Part shown: piece after piece, positions 8,801 through 15,257 of the stretch
How the letters are laid out: the number at the start of each line of letters is the position of its first letter
Position numbering within the stretch: position 1 is the first letter of the stretch
Assembly (NCBI GenBank): GCA_022827685.1
Contig: JAJEIH010000049.1
Location: 1 to 64,000 of the forward strand
From: Alphaproteobacteria bacterium
GTDB taxonomy: Bacteria; Pseudomonadota; Alphaproteobacteria; Bin95
Direction: 5' to 3'
DNA length: 64,000 nt
Notes under the pieces: generated by a model
Databases searched by the model: none
What the model was told of the DNA's origin: nothing
What the model saw: only the letters and a program-made list of their open reading frames with translations
Translations under genes and position numbers: made by a program

Positions 8801-10158
8801 CCGCCCTGCCGGCGGTCGCGCTCGACGACAGGCAGACTCTCCGCGACCGCATTGCGGCCGCCGAATTTGCCGAACAAGCCGCGCAAGAGGTCGCCGCCGC
8901 CGCCGATGCGGTGCTGGATGCGGCAGAGGCGGCGGGCCGCGCCCCGCCGCTCGACGATGCCGCGATGGAGGCGGCGAAGACGGACGAAGCCGGGGCCGGG
9001 GCGCGCCTGGAGGCATACCGGTCGCTGGAGAGGGCCATGTCGGCAGCCGACAGGGCGTCGCAACGGCTGGCTCCTGAAGGCGTACTCCTGGACGAAGATA
9101 TCGACGAGGCTTCGAGGCAGCGCCATGGCGCCGCCGCCCGGGAGGCGGCCGCCGCCTTCGACGGGGTTGCGGCAAAGGCGCGGGCGGCCGGTGAGCCGTC
9201 GCTGGCCGCGGACGCGCGGGAGAAGGCTTCGGATCTTGGGCTGGCGGCGCTGCACTGGAGCTACAAGCTGGCGAGCCGACGGTTCGCCCTGGCGTGGCGG
9301 GCCGAACGGAAAATGAAGCCGCCGCGGACGGTCTGGGACGTGCGGCACTGGCGGGACCTGCGCGAGCGGCAGGCGGACGCGCGGACCGAGGCGGCGGACA
9401 CGGCCGAGGCGGTCGCGGCGGCGGTCGAGCCGAAGAACGCGGAGGTGGCGGCCCGGTGGCGCGGGCAGGCCGCCGACTACCGCAGGCAGGCCGGCGCGAT
9501 GCGCGGCACGCTGGAGGCACTGGACGGTCTGGCGGCGCTCGTGGGGACCGCGGAGGCCACGCTGGACGACGCGGCCGCATGGAAGGCGGCGGCGGAGGCG
9601 GCGGAGACGGTGCTGGAGGGCGCGGGCGGCGCGTTCCGGGACGAGGAGAAGGCCGCCGCCGCTGTGGCGCAGAAGCGGCGCGAGGCGGTCCGGGAGCGGT
9701 ATGACAACCTGACCGCGCTATGGGACGGTTTCCAGGAAGGCCTGCGGGCGGAGGGGAAGGTGGCGTTCGCGGAGGAGCGGGCCGGGACGTTTTTCGAGGT
9801 GGCCCGCGACCTGCTCCGCAGTCCGGACCTTGACGACGGGGCGAAGGAGGAGCTCCGGGCGTTTCTGCGCGAGCGCGAGGAGGTGCAGCCGAAGGTCGCC
9901 CGGCGCGGCGAGGCGGCGGCAGCGCAGTGGGACGGGATTCTCGCCCGGGCGAAGGCGCAGCGGCTGCGGCCGTTCGCCCTGCCGGAGAGCGCGGCCGTCG
10001 TCGGGGAGATGCGCAGTCTCACCGCCCGCCATCCGGAGCACCTGACGCCGGAGCGCGAGAAGGCGTTCAGGGACGTCGTCGCCAGACACCACCGCCATGA
10101 GGAGCGCCTGCGGGAGCTTGGCCGGGGCCTCTCCGAGGGCGGCGGCAGGAGCATATGA
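5881..10158 (+). CDS. MobF-family conjugative relaxase-helicase
   Basis: A 1425-residue TrwC/TraI-type protein that nicks oriT, becomes linked to the 5' end and unwinds the strand for transfer. The relaxase domain (about 1-290) has Tyr 17 and the Tyr 46-47 pair (DYYARKG), LSAPKSVS at 112-119 and the metal-binding His 179, 190 and 192 (DPQLHTH). An SF1 helicase follows with Walker A GYAGTGKTT at about 463-471 and VVVDEMSLAG further on. The last 450 residues are Ala/Glu/Arg-rich helix without a named domain. Compared with TrwC, about 20 extra residues separate the two tyrosine sites. No coupling protein or T4SS genes are in the window, so the element is mobilisable rather than self-transmissible on this evidence. 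Confidence 0.93.
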   Translation: MVATVFNLTSASSTVHYFRREGHGLGGSLPANDPGTGPGQAEAEDYYARKGDEHRKASRWRGRGAAALGLTGHVEPGEFRRVLQGYVPGTDIRLGRLRDGAHEHRPGLDITLSAPKSVSLEALLSGPGSARAMRAHDAAVRATLDHIETRLLRTRRWSREERRSVQVNAPALVAATFRHITSRNNDPQLHTHCVVANMTRDGGQWRSAEIGLLRRLEKLIGAFYRNELAHRLRREGFALRPSMIGRVPGFEISGWPRAALEAFSSRRRQIVKYIREKGWRYNARTAQAATLATRVRKNEPRRAELEALWRDFAEEHGLAKRTLRKIGVRHAAPPTALEIAWRALEQLEERASVFPARDALALALAHSPGLYRLEEIEGAFAELQRDKHLLPAIRRGVGEAWTTARAVTAEREVRERTVANIGAVRSLSVASVPEETLAGLTEGQREAVRLILESRDRVVGVQGYAGTGKTTMLRRAVSCMGERRVLGLAPSASAARTLSRETGLACRTLQWFLTRCEEVADGVADARTLAALRERYRGAVVVVDEMSLAGTAQARALLRIADRLEVARLVLVGDSRQLRGVQAGQPFRQMQQAGMAVAEMDDIRRQKNPDLLAAVQDMVEGEPGEALERLGGNLRELPAEEIAGMAARLWLRLSPGAREGTALLVPTRALRAGVEEAVREGLEAEGALGGASIEIETLVPLNLTRAETGDVRNWREGDIALFNRERKNYRIRKDDACVVMEVEEDRVILAHPDGRPRHLKPDGDLRYRLDLFEAKTLTIREGERLRWTRNDRERGLVNGDRVEVLEIRGGSLRMRLSDGREMQFARDDPQLRHLAYAYASTVHAAQGQTHDRVIAVLDTGAGPLVNQQTLYVQLSRAREEAVVLTDNREQLVETLEANTGERLTALEAIGETEAMKAPAKRAVSGEAASAFLDGLRAERERLAEKEAALRRLAEVEAAYMAARAAAEKAEGAFAALPAVALDDRQTLRDRIAAAEFAEQAAQEVAAAADAVLDAAEAAGRAPPLDDAAMEAAKTDEAGAGARLEAYRSLERAMSAADRASQRLAPEGVLLDEDIDEASRQRHGAAAREAAAAFDGVAAKARAAGEPSLAADAREKASDLGLAALHWSYKLASRRFALAWRAERKMKPPRTVWDVRHWRDLRERQADARTEAADTAEAVAAAVEPKNAEVAARWRGQAADYRRQAGAMRGTLEALDGLAALVGTAEATLDDAAAWKAAAEAAETVLEGAGGAFRDEEKAAAAVAQKRREAVRERYDNLTALWDGFQEGLRAEGKVAFAEERAGTFFEVARDLLRSPDLDDGAKEELRAFLREREEVQPKVARRGEAAAAQWDGILARAKAQRLRPFALPESAAVVGEMRSLTARHPEHLTPEREKAFRDVVARHHRHEERLRELGRGLSEGGGRSI

Positions 10159-10284
10159 GCCGGCGCCGGCCGTGTTTCCCGGCCGCCTGACGTCCCCTGC
10201 GGCGGATTGCGCCCGCCCGGCCGCCGGCAAGCGGGGCTGGTATCCTCATCTGTCCTTCAGCACGGCGACAGGACGACTGCGATC

Positions 10285-10659
10285 ATGCCGAAGACCCTGA
10301 AGACCCTGAACATCCGGTGGCTGCGTTCGTTCATTGCGGCGGCGGAACGGGGCGCCGCCAGTCACGCCGCCAGGGCGGCCGGGATCAGCCAGCCCACCGT
10401 GTCGATACATATACGGCAGCTCGAAAAGGCGCTCGGGCGGACCCTGTTCGAACGGCGCCGCCCCCTGCGCCTGTCGGAGGCCGGCGAGGCCCTGCTGCCG
10501 AAGGCCCGCCGCGTCGTCGAGCTGCATGACGGGCTTTTCCTGGAAAGCCCGCCCGTCGAGGATGCCCGCGAAAGGCGGCGCAAGAACGCCGTGCGCCTCC
10601 TGAAGCAAGCGCTCGGCGAACTCGACGGCGGGCGCGATGCGGCGGGGGACCGGCCATGA
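10285..10659 (+). CDS. LysR-type helix-turn-helix protein lacking the effector domain
   Basis: The protein has 124 residues. Residues about 8-66 are a LysR-family winged helix (IRWLRSFIAAAERG, ISQPTVSIHIRQLEKALG, GRTLFERRR). The usual 200-residue effector-binding domain is absent; a short basic helix ends the protein. The ATG at 10285 is the start that gives a normal LysR N-terminus. The stop overlaps the start of the next gene (ATGA at 10656-10659), so the two are translationally coupled. It is compact and intact rather than frameshifted, so it may be a constitutive DNA-binding accessory factor of the mobile element. Confidence 0.75.
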   Translation: MPKTLKTLNIRWLRSFIAAAERGAASHAARAAGISQPTVSIHIRQLEKALGRTLFERRRPLRLSEAGEALLPKARRVVELHDGLFLESPPVEDARERRRKNAVRLLKQALGELDGGRDAAGDRP

Positions 10660-11498
10660 CGGTTGCGCCGGTCGTCCCCGGCGCCCCGGTGCGGGCTTCG
10701 GTGAAATGGTACGATGCAGACAGCGGCTGCGGCTTCCTCATGGCGGAAGACGGCCCGGACGGGATTTTCTGCCATGCGTCGGCGCTGGAGGCGGTCGGCC
10801 TCGCCCGGCTTGTCGCGGGCGCCGTCGTCACCTGCGAGGCTGCGCCGGGCCGCCACGGCCCGCAGGTCCTGCGCATCCTCGGGGTCGATTTCAGGCCGGC
10901 ATTACCCGCGCCGCTGTCCGCCGGCGAAGCAACCGGCGCCGGACAGGGGGCGCCCGGTCCCGGCACCGCCCCTCCCGGGCGCCGGGTCCGTCCCGGTTTG
11001 CGGGTCCGGGCGCTGGTGAAATGGTTCCTGCCGCACAAGGGCTACGGGTTCCTGGAGCGCGAGGACGGGTCCGGCGACCTGTTCTGCCATATGGGCCCCG
11101 TGGCGGCGGCGGGCCTGGAGACGCTGCCGCAGGGCGCTCTGGTGAGTTGCGAGGTCGCGCAGGGCGACAGGGGGCCGCAGGTGTCCCGCATCCTCGGTGT
11201 CGATCCGCCGGCCGGGCCGGCCGGAGCGCAGGAGCGGCGGCCCGGCGCGCCGCCTCTCCGCCCGCGCGAGACCCCGCCCCCGGCAGCCGGCCCGGAGATG
11301 CAGGGGACGGTGAAGTTCTACGACCCCGCCCGGGGGTTCGGGTTCATCCTCCCCGACGATGACGGGCGGGACATATTCGTCCATTACGGCGCCCTGTCCG
11401 GCGCCGGGCTGGAGACCCTGGAAGACGGAGAGCGCGTCAGCTTCCGGGTGGAGGAGACACGGCGCGGCCCCCAGGCCAGGGATGTCGGGCTGCTGTGA
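10656..11498 (+). CDS. Protein with three cold-shock domains
   Basis: The protein has 280 residues with three CspA-like domains at about 13-78, 116-183 and 216-280, joined by Pro/Gly-rich linkers. Domains 2 and 3 keep the nucleic-acid-binding motifs (KGYGFL with DLFCHM; RGFGFI with DIFVHY). Domain 1 is altered (SGCGFL, GIFCHA). Cold-shock domains bind single-stranded DNA or RNA and melt structure. Most bacterial family members have one domain, a few alphaproteobacterial ones two. Position behind the relaxase and coupling to the LysR-like gene suggest a role with single-stranded transfer DNA or plasmid RNA, but this is inference. Confidence 0.85.
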   Translation: MTVAPVVPGAPVRASVKWYDADSGCGFLMAEDGPDGIFCHASALEAVGLARLVAGAVVTCEAAPGRHGPQVLRILGVDFRPALPAPLSAGEATGAGQGAPGPGTAPPGRRVRPGLRVRALVKWFLPHKGYGFLEREDGSGDLFCHMGPVAAAGLETLPQGALVSCEVAQGDRGPQVSRILGVDPPAGPAGAQERRPGAPPLRPRETPPPAAGPEMQGTVKFYDPARGFGFILPDDDGRDIFVHYGALSGAGLETLEDGERVSFRVEETRRGPQARDVGLL

Positions 11499-11613
11499 CG
11501 CCGCGCCAGCCATCCTTGCCGTCGGCGGCCGGCGCGATGCATTCCATGGCTTTCGGGAACCGCGGCATGCCCGCCCCGCGATGCAGGAGCCGCGTTCCCG
11601 GCACCACAACCGC

Positions 11614-11746
11614 TATACAATTCAGGCCCCGAAAGCCACATAACAAGTTATACAATCCGGAAATATATGACACAGTAAATATTGTATATGATTTTCATAT
11701 TCAGTAATAATGACAGCATGTTGATGGCATGAATAAACTATACAAT
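11614..11746. repeat. AT-rich stretch with repeated TATACAAT
   Basis: Between the convergent arms of the mobilisation module lies an AT-rich segment carrying TATACAAT at 11614-11621, 11649-11656 and 11739-11746 and its complement ATTGTATA at 11681-11688. First-base spacings are 35, 32 and 58. The composition contrasts sharply with the 65-70% GC surroundings. It could hold iterons of a replication or transfer origin, sites for the RHH proteins, or a terminator region. Confidence 0.5.
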
Positions 11747-11790
11747 ATATAAATAATATCTGTAACGAAACCATATGGCACTCTATCCGA

Positions 11791-12246
11791 TCATCCCGCC
11801 CCGGCCGTTTCCCCGCCGCCGGCCCGCATTACCGCCCGGCGTACAAGGGCGGCAGCGCGCTCCGGGCCGGTGACAGACGCCAGCAGCGCTTCCATCTCAC
11901 CCCTTCGGCCTTCACGCGCCATTTCGTCGAGGCGCGCCTCGAACAGCAGCGCGACCGTCTCGCGAAGCCCGGTGTAGGCGCAGGCGTTGCCGGAAAGGCC
12001 CGACAGCGCCGCCGCCGCGCCGAGTGCGGCATCGTGCATGCCTCGTTGCTGCTTTCCGTCCAGAACCAGCGCATGCCCGGCCTCCCCGGCGCCGAAGCCC
12101 TCGCGCTTCAGCACCCGGCCCACGATGTATGGCGAGGTCCGCATGCCGGCCCGCTCCGCAAGCTCCCGCATCCGCGCCCATTGCACCGGCGTGCAGGAGA
12201 TCGAATGCGAGACCGAGAGCTCTTCGGGCGCCTTCCGCCCCCTCAT
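11791..12246 (-). CDS. Ribbon-helix-helix-like accessory protein, third paralogue
   Basis: The protein has 151 residues. The start at 12246 overlaps the previous stop (ATGA), giving a coupled start. The conserved region CTPVQWARMRELAERAGM followed by SPYIVGRVL has the same layout as the two genes upstream and as MobC/RHH-type relaxosome proteins (strand, helix with W, helix A, turn, helix B). The rest is Ala-rich helix. It is the last gene of the three-gene minus-strand operon that converges on the relaxase operon. The role in oriT binding is inferred from context. Confidence 0.6.
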   Translation of the reverse strand: MRGRKAPEELSVSHSISCTPVQWARMRELAERAGMRTSPYIVGRVLKREGFGAGEAGHALVLDGKQQRGMHDAALGAAAALSGLSGNACAYTGLRETVALLFEARLDEMAREGRRGEMEALLASVTGPERAAALVRRAVMRAGGGETAGAG

Positions 12247-12602
12247 GGCGGCCCGTCGTCCCCGAACAGGTCCGGCGCGCCGCCATCGGACCGCGGCGGA
12301 ACGCCCCGCCTCCTTCCAGCCCGTTGCCGGGACCGGAGCTCGCTGACGAGGAATACGAGCGCCTCGGCCAGCGTTACCCCGCTGCCGGGCAGGGGGCCGG
12401 CAAGCTCTTCGCCGAGGGCGGCAAGGCGGAGCGTGCTGTCGTGCAGGGCCCGCTGCTCGTCGCCCGTCAGCGCCATCCGGCAGTCCTCGCCCAGCACCTC
12501 CCTCAGGATGAAGGCCGAGGTCGTCATCCCCGCCTCCTCCGCCAGGTCCTGCATTGCCCGCCAGTCGGACCGCGGGCAGGTGATGCAATATTGCCGCGCC
12601 AT
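12243..12602 (-). CDS. Ribbon-helix-helix-like accessory protein, second paralogue
   Basis: The protein has 119 residues. It begins with a short strand-like ITCPRSDW, then AMQDLAEEAGMTTSAFILREVL, the pattern of MobC-type plasmid mobilisation proteins. The C-terminus is charged and Pro/Gly-rich. It starts one base after the stop of the first paralogue and overlaps the third by four bases, so all three are made from one message. Sequence identity to its siblings is low outside the DW-x-x-x-A-M-S/T core, so the duplications are old. Confidence 0.6.
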   Translation of the reverse strand: MARQYCITCPRSDWRAMQDLAEEAGMTTSAFILREVLGEDCRMALTGDEQRALHDSTLRLAALGEELAGPLPGSGVTLAEALVFLVSELRSRQRAGRRRGVPPRSDGGAPDLFGDDGPP

Positions 12603-12603
12603 C

Positions 12604-12948
12604 TCAGCCCTCCCGCCCGTCGACCGCTACCGACGCCTCGGCTTCCTCCACCAGCCGCCGCCAGACGCCGCCCCGGCCCTCGTCCTCGAACCGCATGCGC
12701 TCGGCCAGCACGAGAAGGCGCAGGTCCACCAGCGCGCGGCGCTTCGCCGACAGGGGTAGGTCTTCCGTGCTCTCCGCCGCCGGCTCCGCAGGCGCGAGCC
12801 CGCGCGAGATGAGGAACTCCGAGGCCGACATGTCCGCCCTGTCGGCGCGGCTGCGGACCAGGCGCCAGTCGCTGTCGGTGGCCATCACCGAGCGCGGTCT
12901 CTTCCTGCCGTCATCCGCCGCCATCACATTTCTCCCGACCCGAGACAC
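12604..12948 (-). CDS. Ribbon-helix-helix-like accessory protein, first paralogue
   Basis: The protein has 114 residues. After a basic N-terminus (GRKRPRSVMAT) comes SDWRLVRSRADRADMSASEFLISRGL, the clearest match of the three to the MobC/RHH pattern. It is the promoter-proximal gene of the three-gene operon; a GATACA/TGTATC palindrome stands 40 bases upstream. In plasmids such proteins bind oriT next to the relaxase and also repress their own operon. Start at 12948 (ATG); a second ATG at codon 9 is possible. Confidence 0.6.
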   Translation of the reverse strand: MSRVGRNVMAADDGRKRPRSVMATDSDWRLVRSRADRADMSASEFLISRGLAPAEPAAESTEDLPLSAKRRALVDLRLLVLAERMRFEDEGRGGVWRRLVEEAEASVAVDGREG

Positions 12949-12987
12949 AGGCGTGACCTACGCCTCCGGACCGTGAACCACAAGAAC

Positions 12988-13006
12988 GATACATCCATGT
13001 TGTATC
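12988..13006 (-). promoter_or_regulatory. Palindrome upstream of the RHH operon, possible operator
   Basis: GATACA (12988-12993) and TGTATC (13001-13006) form a perfect 6-bp inverted repeat around TCCATGT, about 40 bases before the start of the first RHH gene. Autorepression by RHH proteins at such sites is common. No clear -35/-10 pair was identified. Confidence 0.35.
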
Positions 13007-13226
13007 CATGTTCATATCGCATGACCTTCTCCTGTCCGGCTCAAGATATGTGCTCAGACAACCATAGTCTCCAATCACCATAAAATCCCCAATCCGTTAC
13101 TGAAAGGCCACTTTCGTCCAAATGCCCTACGCGTAATGGCGACACAATGTGCTTGCATCGGTCCCCGTAATCAACTACTATAAGCCACCTTACGAGGAAA
13201 GCAGCGCTTCGGTCAACAGGGTGTTC

Positions 13227-13751
13227 CTATACTATCCTATTTGGATAGGCTTGGCACACCGGGCAGCCCGGCGTGTGCCCCGGCGCCAGATGCGCGGTAA
13301 TGCCGGGGAACACCTCGCCGCCATCCGCGATCCGCTCCGTCTTCGGGAAGAGCCCGAGTTCGCGCACATAGAGCTCCGGCACCACCGTTTCGCCCCAGGG
13401 CTCGCCCAGCGCCCAGTCGAGCTCGACCGCGCCCACCGCTACCCGGGCGTTGGGGAACAGCACCCAGTTGACCGCATGGTCGTAGTGGGTGTGGGTCAGC
13501 AGCAGGTCGGTGATGTCGGAGGGCCCGAGGCCACGCGCGGCAAGCTCCGACACCAGCAGCTTGCGGTGGCCGAACGCGCCGCAATCCACCAGCGCCAGCC
13601 TCTCGCCGCGCCGGATCAGCACGATGGTGCTCCAGCCGAGCGAGCCGTGGCGGACGGATTTGCCCGGAAAGCCGGTGACCAGGATGTCGATCTCCCAGCC
13701 GCCGACCGCGAAGGCCGACCCGTTGACCGGTTCCGGAATTTGCTGCGTCAT
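13227..13751 (-). pseudogene. 3'-truncated metallo-beta-lactamase-fold hydrolase
   Basis: An MBL-fold gene starting at ATG 13751 (a second ATG lies at 13763). It keeps the first metal motif HTHYDH and reaches the second (HLAPGHTPG, where APGHTPGH is usual), then diverges into about ten unrelated residues and stops. Family members continue 60-100 residues with the remaining metal ligands, so this product lacks them. The loss coincides with the edge of the accessory region, so the gene was probably cut by integration or deletion. It is divergent from the CoA-transferase gene, a normal chromosomal neighbour. Confidence 0.75.
13232..13248. repeat. Short perfect inverted repeat at the probable element junction
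   Basis: CTATCC-TATTT-GGATAG (6-bp stem, 5-base loop) lies just inside the divergent tail of the truncated MBL gene. It may be part of an attachment or recombination site, or a small terminator. Confidence 0.3.
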
Positions 13752-13801
13752 GGCGGCGAGCATAGCCGGCCCGGCAATGAGGACAAGAAGGAGCGGCCCC
13801 C

Positions 13802-14995
13802 ATGAGCGCGGCCCTGAACGGCGTCAGGATCATCGACATGACCCACAACCAGGCGGGCCCCGCCTGCACGCAGGTGCTGGCCTGGCTCGGCGCCGAGGTC
13901 ATCAAGCTGGAGGAGCCGGGCCGGGGCGAGGCCGCCCGCCGGGCCATGCCCGACATACCGGGCCAGGACGGGCTGTTCTTCCTGGTGCTGAACGCCAACA
14001 AGAAGAGCCTGACGCTCAACCTCAAGACCGGGGACGGCAAGGCGCTGTTCAGGAAGCTGATCGCGGAAGTGGACATGCTGGTCGAGAATTTCTCGCCGGG
14101 CGCGCTCGACCGGCTCGGCCTCGGCTACGACGTGCTCGCCGAGATCAATCCGCGCCTCATCTACGGCACCATCAAGGGCTTCGGCAGCTACGGGCCGAAC
14201 TCCGGCTACAAGGCCTTCGAGCCCATCGCGCAGGCCATGGGCGGGGCGATGAGCGTCACCGGCTTCCCCGACAACCCGCCGACCTACACCTGGCCCGCCA
14301 TCGGCGATTCCGGCACCGGCATGCACCTCGCCATCGGCCTGCTCGCCGCGCTCCAGCAGCGCCACCAGACGGGCAAGGGCCAGAAGGTCGAGGTCGCCAT
14401 GCAGGAGGCGGTGGTCAACATATTGCGCGTCAGCCTGCGCGACCACCAGCGCCAGGGCATGGTGCAGCCCCGGCGTGGCAACCAGCTCGGCCAGACCGTG
14501 CCGGGCACCACCTTTGCTTGCGCGCCGGGGGGCCCGAACGACTATGTCTATATCTTCTGCCAGCCGCAGATGTATGAGGGCTTCCGCCGCGTGGTGGACC
14601 TAGCCGAACTCGACGACCCGCGCTTCGAGACGCCGGCGGGCCGCTGGGAGCACCGCGAGGACTACAACGCGCTGGTCGAGAGCTGGACCCGCCAGCGCAG
14701 CAAATTCGAGGTGATGAAGCTGCTCGGCGCCGCCGGCGTGCCCTGCGGGGCCTGCCAGGATACGGGCGAGGTGCTGGCCGACCCGCATCTGCGCGAGCGG
14801 GACATGATCGTGGAGGTGGATTACCCCGGCCGCGGCGCCTACCAGACCGTCGGCTGCCCGATCAAGCTCTCCGACTCCCCCGCCGACATCCGCCGCCCGC
14901 CCACCTTGAGCGAGCACACGAACGAGGTGCTGGCCGAACATTGCGGCATCGACGCCAAAACCGCGGCGCGGCTCAGGGAGGAGGGCGTGATCTGA
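13802..14995 (+). CDS. Class III CoA-transferase, formyl-CoA transferase-like (CaiB/BaiF)
   Basis: The protein has 397 residues. Family III transferases move CoA between carboxylic acids through a catalytic Asp. Here Asp 169 in AIGDSGTGMH stands at the position known for formyl-CoA:oxalate CoA-transferase (Frc Asp169). The N-terminus (GVRIIDMTHNQAGPACTQVLAWLGAEVIKLE) and the VENFSPG and GYKAFE segments are typical. Frc enzymes are slightly longer (about 416-428). No oxalyl-CoA decarboxylase is nearby, so the acid substrate cannot be named. It stands alone, divergent from the truncated MBL gene. Confidence 0.9.
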   Translation: MSAALNGVRIIDMTHNQAGPACTQVLAWLGAEVIKLEEPGRGEAARRAMPDIPGQDGLFFLVLNANKKSLTLNLKTGDGKALFRKLIAEVDMLVENFSPGALDRLGLGYDVLAEINPRLIYGTIKGFGSYGPNSGYKAFEPIAQAMGGAMSVTGFPDNPPTYTWPAIGDSGTGMHLAIGLLAALQQRHQTGKGQKVEVAMQEAVVNILRVSLRDHQRQGMVQPRRGNQLGQTVPGTTFACAPGGPNDYVYIFCQPQMYEGFRRVVDLAELDDPRFETPAGRWEHREDYNALVESWTRQRSKFEVMKLLGAAGVPCGACQDTGEVLADPHLRERDMIVEVDYPGRGAYQTVGCPIKLSDSPADIRRPPTLSEHTNEVLAEHCGIDAKTAARLREEGVI

Positions 14996-15012
14996 CGGCC
15001 GGCCGGCTTGAA

Positions 15013-15060
15013 TTTTCGGACTTGACATGCCCCTCATATGTTCGTTTTAAGTTCCGAAAA
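15013..15060 (+). promoter_or_regulatory. Promoter of the restriction-modification operon flanked by an inverted repeat
   Basis: TTGACA (15022-15027), a 17-base spacer and TTTTAA (15045-15050) form a good sigma70-type promoter. TTTTCGGA (15013-15020) and TTCCGAAAA (15052-15060) flank it as an inverted repeat with a one-base insertion, so a repressor could bridge or cover the promoter. The transcript would begin just before the small gene at 15084. Confidence 0.6.
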
Positions 15061-15083
15061 CTATTGGCGGAATGAGAGAGGGC

Positions 15084-15257
15084 ATGGCCCGACTATCAGG
15101 CGAAAGCGTCACGGCTCACGTCGCGAATCGCGCGGCAAATCGCATTCATGCACAGGCCGCCGCTTCCCCGGAGGGCGAATCGCTGCAATCCTTCATTGAT
15201 GATCATGTGGGCGAGGAAACCGTGATCTGCTTGGCGTCGGGAGCGCGAGGCGCATGA
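15084..15257 (+). CDS. Small protein leading the restriction-modification operon
   Basis: The protein has 57 residues from ATG 15084, chosen because GAGAGAGGG precedes it; an in-frame ATG at 15072 would add four residues. The stop overlaps the methylase start (ATGA at 15254-15257). The sequence is Ala-rich with no helix-turn-helix, so it is not a typical C-protein controller. I do not recognise it. It may mainly couple translation, or be a small regulator of the system. Confidence 0.45.
   Translation: MARLSGESVTAHVANRAANRIHAQAAASPEGESLQSFIDDHVGEETVICLASGARGA

Noticed and set aside
5845-9348. A 1167-codon open frame on the minus strand opposite the relaxase gene
   Set aside because: It is a GC-rich mirror of the MobF gene: composition is almost all Arg/Pro/Leu/Ala/Gly, there is no domain, and the + strand has clear catalytic motifs.
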